Below are positions 45,236 to 56,538 of a stretch of 64,000 bases of DNA, one piece after another. The stretch spans positions 496,001 through 560,000 of the forward strand of contig JAIUPT010000028.1 of assembly GCA_022315425.1 (NCBI GenBank). The letters run 5' to 3'. Every line of letters starts with the position of its first letter. Positions within the stretch are counted from its first letter, which is position 1. The notes beneath the pieces were generated by a model, which did not search any database, was not told the DNA's origin, and saw nothing but the letters and a program-made list of their open reading frames with translations. Position numbers and translations under genes: made by a program. The stretch comes from Pseudevernia furfuracea (lineage: Eukaryota > Ascomycota > Lecanoromycetes > Lecanorales > Parmeliaceae).

Positions 45236-45931
45236 TCATGGTCCCGCCAACGGCAGCGACACCGGTACGGGCTGCCCCACCGCCGTCAACGAAACAAACA
45301 CCGCCAACCCTGCCGCTTCATGCACAAACACGGTCCCATGCAATCCCGTAAACCCCATCTTCGCACTCGTGCTCAATCTCGCCGCCACCGTACTCACAAA
45401 GCTCCACGGGATGAACGTAGTCATACTAAAGAACCTCAGTTCAAGACCGCCAGATTGGAATCGCACTATTTGTCCTGGCATGTCGTTGACCACTGCTGGT
45501 AAGCTGGCTGAGAGCTCGGGGGGGAAGGAGGAGGAATAGAGGAAGACCTGGCCATAGAATATGGTGAGCTTGGCGGCGGCGGGGAGGACGGGGACGAGGG
45601 CGAGCTGGGAGGTTGAGGGAGTCAGTATTTCTTTGTTGGGAGGTGAGTGAATCTTGGGGGGTTTTCTTACGTAGGTGTTGGAGCGAGAAGTCCAGCCATT
45701 GCCCCATGCTCTGTAAGAGACGCCGATGGGGGTAACGCGTTTGCTGATGGGCTGGGTTTCGGGGAGGGCTTGAAGATTGTGAATTGGATGGGTCGGAGCA
45801 TTCAGATGGAGTTCATGGTTGGCGATGCCTTTGGTGAGGGAAAAAGATGTAGGGTTTGCGCTCGAAAGGAGGAATAAGCAGGTAAGGATGGATGTTGTTT
45901 TTAAGAGCGACAAGATCCAAGAGAAATGCAT
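45236..45931 (-). CDS. small secreted or membrane protein, unknown function
   Basis: Two exons (45931-45671 and 45604-45236) encode about 209 aa. The 66-bp intron (gtaaga..tactgac..tcccag) is in frame, so an unspliced frame is also open; the branch site and consensus donor favour removal. The start ATG 45931 opens a signal peptide, MHFSWILSLLKTTSILTCLF, and a candidate dibasic KR site follows at about residue 64 (QPISKRVTPIGVSYRAWGNG). The second half is hydrophobic (LALVPVLPAAAKLTIFYGQV). The TTG at 45949 given by a longer frame is not a start. I recognise no domain. Candidate roles, such as a secreted or cell-surface protein, are inference only. Confidence 0.6.
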   Translation of the reverse strand: MHFSWILSLLKTTSILTCLFLLSSANPTSFSLTKGIANHELHLNAPTHPIHNLQALPETQPISKRVTPIGVSYRAWGNGWTSRSNTYVRKPPKIHSPPNKEILTPSTSQLALVPVLPAAAKLTIFYGQVFLYSSSFPPELSASLPAVVNDMPGQIVRFQSGGLELRFFSMTTFIPWSFVSTVAARLSTSAKMGFTGLHGTVFVHEAAGLAVFVSLTAVGQPVPVSLPLAGP

Positions 45932-46335
45932 CGTGTGACCATAATTCAAACGGCAGATTCAGCAGCACAGCTTCTGAACTCGATGGCAGTGTTTCAGGGG
46001 TGCCCAATATTTTTCCAAAATTATGAATATCACGAGAGCACAAATAATGGCAGATCGGCGCTAAAGCGCAAGAAGAGAACCTTCAACCTACTTTAGGCAG
46101 TGTAATTGATTAGTTCGAAAAGCGATATGTAAGGGCCCAAATTGACCCCATAATTGATCATGCGAGCTCCACTTACAATTCACGCATTCTAGCCAACACC
46201 AGAAGACTCACATATAGTACAAAATACGTCACTGGATAGTTGACGATGAAATTCCGACCAGCAGCATCCCAAAACTTGATCCAGCAAAACAGCACAGTGA
46301 AAGTAAAGTAGAAAACCCGTTGACTACCAGCGCCT
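45932..46335. other. intergenic region upstream of the secreted-protein gene
   Basis: This is the promoter of the gene ending at 45236 and the 3' flank of SSP120. No feature recognised. Confidence 0.45.
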
Positions 46336-47221
46336 CTAGTACCGCCGAAACTTCTGGGGTATGTTCTGCTCCACTATGGGCATTTGGTCCATTTGCTCCT
46401 GGTAATCGGCCTGAGCGTCCATCTCGTCATGTTTTCGGAAGTGGGCGATGTCTTCAGGGTGCGTGAGGTCTTCTTCTCTCGTATCTATCCGTGGTCGATC
46501 CCGTCAGTAGGGCGTAGCATCGAAGGGTTAGGAAGGAGCGACCCACTCTCATCATGGAACTTCTCAAAATGATGGATCTCGTACTCATACTCATCATCAC
46601 CATGATGGCCAGGTCCAGTCTGACATGTGCGACAAGGGTTAGCATATCATTCATAGTCTTCTTCGTGGCAATGATAAAGAGTATCTAACAAAAAGACACT
46701 GCATGGGCCCCAGCATGCCCAGCGGTCATCCCAAGTGTGGATGTATCAAGACGGATAAAACCCAAGACGTATCTCCCAGCCAATTTGACCGGTCATAAAG
46801 CCCGGACCCAATGCCTATTGTAATAGTTGTGATAACCTACCCCGAAATCTGGCAACCTCTTTCCTTCCTTTACCCACCCATCCATCCACTCCGCCCTGCT
46901 GATGTCCCCATCCCCATCCTTATCGAACATCCCTATCACTTCCTGTACTGCATTTGTTTTCTTCTCTAGCGGCACATCCTTTGCACTCTCATCGTCAAAT
47001 CCGTACGTTCGGCGGATCTCGTCGGGACTCCACTGGCCGGACGAGTCGTAGTCATGCAGAGTGAAGAAGGCAGAGGGATCTAGGTTCGCGATGTGATGTT
47101 CTTCGGCCATGTGACGTGTCGCCCAGTCGGCGTCATCGGAGACGGGAACCTGGTGGCCGTGGGAGAAGGCAGTGGGAAGGAGGGCGAGGAGGGCAATGGA
47201 GACAATTGGGCGGGAGTACAT
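46336..47221 (-). CDS. SSP120: secretory-pathway EF-hand protein Ssp120
   Basis: Three exons (47221-46841, 46619-46547, 46484-46336) encode 200 aa. A signal peptide (MYSRPIVSIALLALLPTAFS) is followed by two EF-hands, DYDSSGQWSPDE (about residues 60-71) and DKDGDGDISRAE (about 103-114), then the family's tail: TGPGHHGDDEYEYEIHHFEK, HDENTREEDLTHPEDIAHF, ending QKFRRY. The last junction (GAGA/ATACG) was set because it restores HDENTREEDL. The first intron is long (221 bp). Ssp120 cycles in the early secretory pathway and has been linked to cargo receptors of the Emp46/47 type in yeast. A telomere-like repeat lies 170 bp upstream of the start codon. The GTG at 47233 is not a start. Confidence 0.88.
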
Positions 47222-48395
47222 ATTGCGGCGCACTCTGAGTGGATGATCAAGTCGATTGAATATAGAGTACTACGATACTGGGAAACCTCCTAAAGCGACA
47301 AAGAGCTCAGAAAGAAAGGGTTGTTTGTTTGTAGCACGTAGACGATTCTAGTCCGGTCCCCCTCTTTACACGGCCGCCTTCCGGAACTAGGGTTAGGGTT
47401 ACTACTAGCGCTGTCCGGGACTTCCATTACTCCGTGAGGTCAGGTACTTAAGGTACTGTAACTTGTAAGTACCACGGATGATGCGACACGGTGAAAGGCC
47501 GAAAGACTTGGTACTACCCTATCTCCCTTCCGATATACTCGAGCGCATATCATCTTACCTCTCTCTTTTCGATTTTAGTCTCTCACAGTAGCTCGCTACA
47601 CCAGCTCTTGGTAAAGCAGCTCGCTTCAGCAGCAGTATCGACGCTACTCTATCGGCTCCGATCCCGCGCAGCATTCGCCTTCGCCTCACTCCGAGTACCG
47701 AGCAAGCTCCGGGGGGATGGTCTCCCTGTCTGCCTGAGGATTAAAAAGTGGAGAATGTGCGCAAAGATAACGAATCATCGTATTGACCGTTGACCTAAAT
47801 GCTCCTTTCTATTGCACTCGCTTGATGGAACCACGCAAGCGAGGGAAGGTGGTCAGCACATGGTCTTAGACTCATAGACTCATAGAGTAGGAGAGTGGGT
47901 AATGCCGCACTAAGGTGTATATGCAGCTGATCGCCTCGATCTCGCAGTCGAGGGAGACGCCGATTCGTCTATTACTTGCTGTGTGTGTCTAGTTCGCATA
48001 AATGTTGACAGCATCACGCCACCAAATTCTAGGAGGGTGCGGCACTTGGTCCAATGGATTTTGGCCTCCTCAGCCTTGTACCTTCTACGGCCGAGTTACT
48101 TTCTTTCCATGTTCGGAAAGTGTAGCTGCACGTCAGCTTACCTACTTCTCCATCTGCGCAGGCTTCTTTAGTGCCACCTGGGAGACGTTCAAGCTCGTAC
48201 TACGTTTCTGATTTTCGATATGCGTTCCAGCCCGTCTCTCCGCAGCGAAGGATTCGTGCCCCCACGGCTGAGGCTGAGGGTGGTGAGGGACTGAGGGTCT
48301 GATTTACCACTTGAACATCTTCATTCGCATCCAAGGTTCAATCATCTACCTGTTTGTCTCCAGCACGATATCACAAGGCATAATTCATCGGTGAA
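47222..48395. other. divergent intergenic region, SSP120 / 7-TM gene
   Basis: The 1.17 kb holds both promoters. TAGGGTTAGGGTT at 47388-47400 is a telomere-like motif. The plus frames at 47491-47793 and 47983-48211 look like chance frames. Confidence 0.5.
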
Positions 48396-49720
48396 ATGTC
48401 GCCCCAACTTCCCGATCATGTTCCTAGTCTGGCTCATGCTATTATCATCACCTGCGTAATCGGCCCAATAGTAGCCACAATCATTGTTTTTATCAGAGTT
48501 TGGACACGGGTAGTCGTCACCCATAATCTTGGCTGGGACGATTATGCCGCCATGGTCACTTTACTATTCTGCATCAGTTTCAGTGTCGTCCTTGGAGTTT
48601 CGACGCGATTTGGAATGGGTCTTCGCCTTTGGGATGTAGGTTGATTTTCGAGTCTTTATTCATTAGTCACTGCCGTTTTTCTAGTCACGGGACATATCTC
48701 ACGGGCAGAGTGTCCCCTTCGGCACCATTCAACGCCCTGACATATTGAAATCCATTCCACGTCTCGATGAGCAAATGCTGACTCCAACGCCCGTGATAGA
48801 TGACACCGGAGCTGCTGTCTGACCATTACGAAGTACGGATACTCCTTCCCATGACATTTCCCATAAATTTTGCTGATGACCTACCACAGTGGATTTTCAT
48901 CTCCTCGGCCATGTATCTACCCAGCATCCTAGGCTACAGAGTAGCCCTCCTGCTCATGTACCTCCGACTTTTCGGAGTCAACGACCGTTTCAAATACGCC
49001 ACCTGGGCCGTTTTATTCTTCGTCACTGGCTACTTATCCTGTAACATCATCACGCTAATCTTCGGCTGCACACCGATAACAAAGTATTGGAAGCATGATC
49101 AACCCGGCCACTGCATTGATCTCAACCAGGCTGATTATACATACGGGTCAATGAACGTCGTTTCCGATGTGTTACTGTTTCTTCTACCTCTACCTATGGT
49201 GTGGCAACTTCGGCTGTCTCCTAGAGAAAGATTCGGACTGGTGTTGGTGTTTATGAGTGGGATCGCGTACGCCACCACCCAATCATATTCTACGAGTGTG
49301 AAGAAACCTAACCTCCTCGCAGCAATTGCGCGGTGACCACGCTCCGATTCGCCCTCTTGGTCCAAAACCTCAACGCCCCAGACACAACATGGCTGGACGC
49401 AAGGACCTTTCTTTTGACGTATTTTTTTTCCGCCTTTCATCCGTCCCCGAGAACTCCGAACGCTGATTCCCAACAGTGTGGTCGAAATCAACACCGGTCT
49501 CATCTGCGGCTGCATGCCGGTCCTGAAGCCCTTTTTCAGACACATCCTCTCGAAACCCCAACCGGATCAGTCCCAGCCGCGCTTCCACACTCGAGCCAGC
49601 TCGATCTGGATGGGCAAAAACCCAGACGACCAGACTCGCTTCAATTACCGGAATTTCATCGAGTTGGAGCGCGGCAAGAACACCGGCGACAAGGCTTGCG
49701 TCTATGAGATCATCAACTAA
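48396..49720 (+). CDS. Pth11/SAT4-like seven-transmembrane protein
   Basis: Five exons (48396-48635, 48800-48832, 48890-49266, 49323-49418, 49477-49720) encode 329 aa. The protein fits the fungal rhodopsin-like family (Pth11-like, SAT4 domain): TM1 AIIITCVIGPIVATIIVFIR, then RVWTRVVVTHNLGWDDYAA, with the family's N-x-G-x-D-D-Y/W motif; TM segments follow, including WIFISSAMYLPSILGYRVAL and LLFLLPLPMVWQLRLSPRER; the last is VVEINTGLICGCMPVLKPFF. Such proteins sit in the plasma membrane. Pth11 is needed for surface sensing in Magnaporthe, but most paralogues have no known role. The 33-nt second exon (MTPELLSDHYE) and the 164-bp first intron are the least certain parts. The extracellular Cys typical of the CFEM subclass is absent. 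Confidence 0.82.
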
Positions 49721-50357
49721 CGGAGAGTGGAGAATTCGCGCAAGTGGATATCAGCGTCTTGTATACGATTGCTTTGGATGAGGGATCTGATGGCGTGCGA
49801 GAGGCGTTCTGGGCTATGCGCTGGAAATCCAGGCATGTGAAAGGGACTCATGACATGTTTAATTATGTATCTGGTTTTATATGCGGTTTCCTGTAATGAG
49901 ATGTTCTAAGGACTGGCGTTGATTGAGCTTTGGCTTGCTCGGCGTTCGATCTAGCGTATTCTGGAGGTCTTTCATTGTCTACATGGTTTTCCCTAGGGAG
50001 AAGAGGGTGAGGGGGGACAAACTTTTTGTTGGATAGCGCTGCCAACGTTCAATCAAGAACGTGGTTTGCACGGCATCTATCTTTGCTTTAACAGAGAAGA
50101 TAGACAGATGTACGTCGCGTGCGCCTCGTCATCAAGTCTGCATTAGTCTCGATCTATTTACAGGTCGCACCTGATACTTGTAACCGTAGACGCCTCATAG
50201 CATACGCCATGCTATCTGGGACGCGAGTCCATTTCCTGTAGATAGCGCCAATTCTCCACTGAATGCTCCCGGTATCGCTTTCCGAAATGGCGAGACAGAA
50301 CACCTCAAATGCAAGGAAATTCATGGACAACGTAAGGCTCGTGGTAGAAGCCTAGAC
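49721..50357. other. convergent intergenic region
   Basis: This is the 3' flanks of the 7-TM gene (+) and UBA2 (-). No feature recognised. Confidence 0.5.
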
Positions 50358-52407
50358 TCAATCATCGATGATAATTGCTCCATCGTTTGAATCATCGGCA
50401 ATAACCAGATCATCATCCTGGAAGCCGATGGCTTTGGAAGGCATCTGGATCTTGCCACGCTTGTTGTCTTGCTGTAGACCGTTTTCGGGGTCCTCTAAGC
50501 TTCGTTTTCGTTTCGTACCGACAGGAGAGACTGTCATGTGGCCATTGGTGATAGGAGCTGGTGCATCTTTGGGTTTACGGGCGATATCGAGTTTCTTGGG
50601 AAGCTGAACGGCTTTGGTGTCTTCCGGTAAAGTCTTCTCCAAGATAGCAAGCGAAAGATTGACACGAGGATGTTCATCATCATCGTCAATGACGGTCAGG
50701 AAGCTGTCTGCCTTCACTCCAAGATCGCTGAATTTCTTTGATAAATTATCATCGAGATCTGGATCGTACAGAGTCCCGACTTCATTGTTGATGCTGAATT
50801 CATCGCCGTAACCAAGCTGTAACTTTAGGACGTCTTCGACAAGATCATTGAGCGTGGCTCGGTCAGGATCGACGATCAGGGTCGATGACATCACGCCGCA
50901 GACGTTGCAGTTGGGGTTTGGTCGCTTCAAGGTATCGCTGTTGATGACACGGGCCGCTGAACGCTCGAGGAAGACCATTTTAGCCTTGGCTATATCTCCT
51001 CGCATAACCTTGAAAGCTTGCATAACGCAAAGACTGGCGGTCATGGCATTCGTTGTGGCGATAGCGGGAATGATGTTGCCAGCCATTTGCTTGATATCAA
51101 ACTTGGACTTGGACTCAATCCCAAAGATGATAGAGCGAAGATTGGCGCTAGCTGCAACGAAGTCGAGAGTGTCTTCGTCGTCTTTGTCGAATACCAGCAC
51201 AGGAGCTGCAGCGGCTACCCCAGATTGAGTCTGAGATGTCTGCAGTCGGGTACTCAGGCGGCGAAGACTGATCACATTAGCGAGCTGACGAGCGCTCGGA
51301 CTCACAAGAACGTACCTGTCACAGAACACAGTGAAGTTTTCGGCTATCGTCCACGCCTTCTGGTCCTGTTGCGCAACAGATGGTTTAGTCCCAGACGCCC
51401 CTTTCGAGAGATCATCGAAGTCAAGAGCGTTGGGCGGCTTCCTTGTCTTCCACATATCCTCCATACTCCGTAACCGATTTATGTCGTCTTTGAAGACCTT
51501 ATCGAATACTTTGCGAGAGACTTCGTCCGAGCCCATCGACTGCCGTATGCTATTGAGCGCCTGCGACTCCTGCCTAAGGTTCTCTATCTCCTTGGCGTTC
51601 TCATTGTCTTCCGAGTGATCGAATTCGGGTGTTTCATCCTCACTAGTCCCAAACATCTCGGTAAATAGATAGCTCTTAGCCCATACTATGCAGTGTATAG
51701 GCTGGCTAGGGGTGCTCCTGATAGTGCAGACAGGGAAGCTCTTGGGCACTTCTTTGGTACTGCAGTCGTAGCATTCGGTTTTGCCCTGAAAGAATAAGTT
51801 TCTTGTCGCTCTTACAAGACTTCGTGCAACTAACCTTGATGATGGGCTGAACCTGCCCATTGAACCCTGTTGTACCACTCTCAATCAAGGGGATGTTCGC
51901 AGCCAAGCACATTTTGTTGACATGCCGTCGCGCATCGAGGTTGTCAAGGGCATTGAAGACGAGTGCGAAACTCTGGAACCATTCTATGTTGAACTGAGCA
52001 TCTTTGATATTGGCATGGTGCGCCTCGAGCTTGATGTGAGGGTTGAACTTGGCGGCGCTCTCCTTTGCGACCTGAATCAAGTATGAACAAACGTTTTTCC
52101 AATGGTATAGTATGATTTCCCACCAAAGCCTTAGGTTTCTTGATGTGCTCTTGACGAAAGAGGAATTGACGGTTGAGATTGCTGAGGTCAATGGTGTCCA
52201 GATCGACGATGTGGATCTCGCCGAAGCCGGTGAGGACAAGATTCTTCAGAAGCTCGCAGCCAATTCCTCCAGCGCCGACCATCAGAATACGAGACTGGTG
52301 AATGCCACTATCAGTGGGGGCTGAAGATTGATGGGCAAAGAACAAACCTGCTTGATCCTAGGATATAGAGAGACCAAAGACTGCTTTGCGAATCGATCTC
52401 GTCCCAT
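50358..52407 (-). CDS. UBA2: SUMO-activating enzyme subunit Uba2
   Basis: Four exons (52407-52348, 52294-52124, 52071-51835, 51785-50358), introns 49-53 bp, encode 631 aa. Uba2, with Aos1, adenylates SUMO and holds it as a thioester before transfer to Ubc9, mainly in the nucleus. Visible are the nucleotide-binding MVGAGGIGCELLKNL (residues 25-39), DLDTIDLSNLNRQFLFR, the zinc ligands CYDC and CNVC, the catalytic Cys in PVCTIRSTP (about residue 176), the ubiquitin-fold region, and a C-terminal basic stretch (GTKRKR) with acidic-flanked hydrophobic patches (VIADD, AIIIDD) that resemble SUMO-interacting motifs. Exon joins are supported by conservation on both sides, for example KPKAL to VAKESAAKF and PIIK to GKTECYDC. 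It is divergent from the queuosine-salvage gene. Confidence 0.93.
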
Positions 52408-52933
52408 GGCCGCGTAGATTGTTCAGAAGGATCGGAAAGAGATGAGAGAGATGAAGAGTGAGAATGTTATATGAGTGTGACATAGGATAAAGGAACGACG
52501 GTAAGAAAGATAGGAGCGGGGTGAAGAGTAATAACAAAGGTGATCAATTTGACACTTGAGCTGCAGAGCTTACCGTACTTTACTTACTGTAAAGACGCGC
52601 TTGCCGCTAGTACGGGCCGAACGCTAGCGCACCTGGATCTGATCGTATTTAGAGTTTCTGTTATCAGATCGCCTGTATAGGTCTGCAGTCTGCAAGTTGT
52701 CACTCCTTTCCTTATCGAATACATTGCCTTCTGTACTCTACTTTTCCCTGCGTCGGCGGCTTTTTTTTTCTTACTATGCTTCGTGATTGAGCTTTTTTAA
52801 AAAAGTTGGGGCCGGAAATTCTGCTTGGCAGTCTCAGGCAGGTATCCTACTTGCATCATAATTTCTCGGAGCATTAGCCGTATCAAGAAACACTCTCATT
52901 GCATGAGACAGCTCCGAATTCGTTGTTCTCGGG
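52408..52933. promoter_or_regulatory. bidirectional promoter region, UBA2 / QNG1
   Basis: The 526 bp separate the start codons of two divergent genes. T-rich tracts lie at 52760-52805. No specific factor site assigned. Confidence 0.5.
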
Positions 52934-54090
52934 ATGTCAGACGATGAGGTGGACTCGGATCTCTTAGAACTTCTCCGCAAATCCCTGGGCATACATGACC
53001 ACAGTCCGCCTAGACCTGCTAAAACAGGGGTACTGGAAGATGCGGAGTACATTTACGACAACTCTACTGACGTGGCATTGGACATGCGAGGGACCAAGAC
53101 CGCTGCTTCTTCGATTTGGACACTAATACAAGAAAAGCAGTACAGCACTAGAGACTGGTCGCAGCATGAACTGCATCCCAAAGCCAAGGATGAAAGTACC
53201 GTGGATTTCATTTTTCTTATGGATTTACTCAATTTTTCCTTCTGGTCCGACGGTGCATTGCCCGAGCAGTACGCCGTTGAGTATCGCGGCAAGACGTGGA
53301 CGGGCTACTGGAGCCTGGTTGCGGCCATCCAACGAGCTCTCGATGAAGGTACGATCTGGAGTATGTGTTCAGTCGGGTGGAGGCTTACCGGAGGCGGCCT
53401 TCAGGAATACCGATTACAAGCCCATCCTTCTGGTTAAATGAAGGGGAATGCACCGATGATTTGCTCCAGCATGTATTCAGAGCGTCGGCCAATTCAGTGC
53501 CTATGCCTCTTCTGGGAGACAGGATTTACTGCTTACGAGAAGCTGGATACGTCTTACGAGACCAATTCGATGGGGCTTTCACCACTTGCATTGAGCAATC
53601 CAAAGGGTCTGCTGCCGCTCTAGTCAACCTCATCGTCGACAACTTTCCCTGCTTGGACGACCGTCACAAGTTCGAAGACACCACAGTCCGTTTCCACAAG
53701 CGCGCACAGATCCTAGTCGCCGACCTCTGGGCCTGCTTCGAAGGCGAAAACTTTGGCTATTTCCATGACATCGATCAGATCACCATGTTCGCAGACTACA
53801 GAATCCCTCAAATGCTCCACTCACTCGGCTGCCTCCAGTACAGCCCATCTCTAGAGTCCCACGTCCGGCAAAGGAAAGCCATTGAGAGCGGTCACCCGTG
53901 GGAGATCCAACTGCGTGGATGCAGCATCTGGTGCATTGAGCTTTTAAGGCGGGAGATTCAGCGTCAGCACCCGGAGACGCACCTAAACGCTATCCTGATC
54001 GATTTCTTCCTCTACGATACTATGAAGGAACTAGAGTCGAAAGGCCATGAATGCATTCCCCACCATCGCACCAGAAGCATCTGGTATTGA
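52934..54090 (+). CDS. QNG1: queuosine 5'-phosphate N-glycosylase/hydrolase (queuosine salvage)
   Basis: Two exons (52934-53348 and 53405-54090; 56-bp intron) encode 366 aa. The protein belongs to the queuosine-salvage family (formerly DUF2419, human C9orf64): TWTGYWSLVAAIQRALDEG joined to IPITSPSFW, then FHDIDQITMFADYRIPQML, HPWEIQLRGCSIWCIELLRR and a late NAILIDFFLYD. The enzyme frees queuine from queuosine-5'-phosphate so that it can be inserted into tRNA by the TGT complex. Fungi cannot make queuine, so this is a recycling or uptake step. The splice site is set by the conserved G-I-P-I-T-S-P-S-F-W across the junction. A cytosolic location is inferred. Confidence 0.9.
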
Positions 54091-54371
54091 ACTGGACTGT
54101 GCCAGGTCTCGAGGAAAAGAATATGAGCTTTCGGCATCGTTCAAGCTCCAAGAAGCGGAGGATGAGACCGTCGAATCTTAGAACCGTTCAGCGGAAATCC
54201 TCTTTAGACATTTGCTTGAGCAAAACGATGCCATTGGGTATCTCAAAAGCAGGCTTTTAGGCTATAGAATAGACACCAGGCCTCACGGCTAAAAAGAAGG
54301 GCTATCGTAATGCAGCATTAGCAAGGCAAACATGACCAGGATTGCTTCACGCTTTTCGTCCCGAACAGCAA
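54091..54371. other. convergent intergenic region
   Basis: 281 bp between QNG1 (+) and DBR1 (-). The plus frame at 54051-54260 overlaps the QNG1 stop region and is not supported. Confidence 0.5.
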
Positions 54372-56118
54372 TCATCGAAACCCCCTTCCCCTGCCCTGTC
54401 CTCTCCCACCGCCTCCTCCGCCTCCCCCTCTCCCCCTATGGCCACCTCTACCGCCGCCCCTTCCGCGCCCTCTGCTTCCACTGCTAGCATTCTCGCTTTG
54501 AACCTGTAGCCCCTTCTTTATCCTCATTTCTTCCCTCTCCCCTTCACTAGCATCGAAATGATTAGGTATACCGAGCATCTCACAAAATGCTTTGGTTTGC
54601 GGATTCGTATACTCCCTCGGCTGCTCTCTGCCCACGCTGCCAATGGCCTTGCCATCGTACACTGACGCCGTGATCTCGAAGTTTTCTGGCACCGCCATCT
54701 TCCCCTGTTTGATCAGACGCTCTTCCACCCACTCTTCCTCCTTGGCTATCAAGGGTGTATAGACCGCTTCGCCTAGATCTCGCGGAGAGGGTAGATGCGG
54801 GTCCTGAGAGCCAAAGACGCGGAGAATGGCGAGCCATTCTTTGTCGTAGGTGAGAGTTGGCGGAACAGGTGGATTTGAGGGAACGAAAGGGTCAATAGAT
54901 AGGAGTTGGAGAAACTTGCGGTTAGGAAGGCATTTGTCTAGGGCAAGGAAACTGGTCGTGAGGTTCTTGATCGCTGGCGGCGGAGGCGGGGCTGGTGCCT
55001 TTTCTGAGGGCGGTGGGGTCTTGGGGCGTGCGAACGAGGCGGGGAGCTGTGAGCGAAGGTCTGATGGGATAATAGAGGAGTCTGGAGGCGCTTGAGGGTT
55101 TGCTGATACTTGGGCTGTATCTGCGGCATCGTCAGATTCGATATCGAGGTCAATCTCATCGGTATTCTTGGTGGGAGCAGAAGGTTCCACTGGAGGGTCC
55201 TCGTCCTCAATATCAATATCGATCTCCTCGGTATTCTTCGTGTCACTGGTCCCTGCCTTGCTCCCACCGTTCATGGCGGGCTCCGACCCGCCTTCTTCCT
55301 TGCCATAGTCCACAACAGCAGCGAATTTGCAATGCAAATGTGCCGAAAACCAGTAAGGCGGCCTCAACCGATCCATCAAATATCTCGCCGCCGAGCTCCC
55401 TAACGTCCCAGCCCTGGCATCTGCCTCAAAGAGGTCTTTCTTCCTAAACAGCGCCTTCCAATCGCCCTGCCATTCCACACCCCTCGGCCAATCGTGGCTA
55501 ATCCCAATATCCACTTGCGTTCTCAACAGCAACAGCTTCCTCACGTCAATCTCCCGTACATGGTACAGACTCTTGATCTCATCCGCGCTATACGGTAACC
55601 TCTCAAAGTGCGGCTTGTTGTAATTGTAACCCTTCCATATACCACTCAGCCCAGCTATTCGTAGGCTTCCAAATTGAACGACATTCGCAGCACCGAGGTA
55701 GTAGATGCTGGGCGCTACCCAGCCGCCGTAGTAGAGCTCTTGAAGGTGCGAGCTGGCTTCGTGGTTGCCGCCGACGAACAGGGTGAGGTAGGGTGCTACG
55801 CGGGCGCCGCTGTAGTACTCGTGGAAATCGCCGATAGCTCGGAATTTTTGCGGTACCGACATGCAGTTGAGATCATAGTTATTGCGGACTGCCTGAGCTC
55901 GTTAGACATTTCTCGGTCTCGATCCTGGAGGGAGGGCGGACCTGGAAGTCACCACCAATGATGAGGAGGTCAATGCCCTCCCAGTTGTTGATCTCACAGG
56001 TCTTCTTGATGGAGGCGTAGATAGCATGAAGAGTGCCATGGCCCTGTCCCTCTGTCAACTAGGTACGTTCGTCGTTGTGAGACAACATTCTTACGCAGCC
56101 CTCGACTGCGATGCGCAT
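54372..56118 (-). CDS. DBR1: intron lariat debranching enzyme Dbr1
   Basis: Three exons (56118-56095, 56049-55942, 55892-54372), introns 45 and 49 bp, encode 550 aa. Dbr1 cuts the 2'-5' bond of excised intron lariats in the nucleus. The metallophosphatase motifs are in order: MRIAVEGCGHGTLHAIY, IIGGDFQAVRN, FVGGNHEAS, GISHDWPRG and WFSAHLHCKFAA. The first exon is only 24 nt, but both joins rebuild conserved sequence (VEGC to GHGTLH, GGDFQ to AVRN). The middle holds a charged, low-complexity insert. The C-terminus is an RGG-like tract of about 35 residues (GSRGRGRGGGRGGHRGRG), which may bind RNA. The first motif has Gly where Ala or Cys is usual and Thr for Glu (GCGHGTLH), a mild deviation. 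Confidence 0.92.
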
Positions 56119-56538
56119 CTCGTTCAGGGTCATATGAAACCGCAGCAGATGTGGGTATTGGCGCTTTCGAGGACCACAAGCAACAAATGTTCGAGCCTAG
56201 CAAGCTCTCCATCAACCTAAACGGTGGTCGAGTGAAGAGATGAGGTGTTAAGGGATTGAGCTCAGGGCTGGTAGGACAATGGAAAATTGGCGAGGAAGGT
56301 GACATAGAGGCACGGCAACTACTTTAACAATTGGGCGACCATCAGGGGCTTCAAGCCTACATTATGAGTTGAACATTGTCAAGTGATAATCATTCTAGAG
56401 TATGAAGTCAAAGATCGGCCTGACGATCAGATTCGGGCCACTGCCATTTAAATACACATTTGACTTTGGTCTGCCTGACCAGCCTGCAATCCAACCGCCC
56501 CTTTTCCGGTCTGTCCCCTGTGGTAAAATATTTCATGT
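56119..56538. other. intergenic region upstream of DBR1
   Basis: This is the DBR1 promoter and the 3' flank of the next minus-strand gene. No feature recognised. Confidence 0.45.

Noticed and set aside
47491..47793. 100-codon plus frame between SSP120 and the 7-TM gene
   Set aside because: No domain, and it lies in a region expected to hold two promoters.
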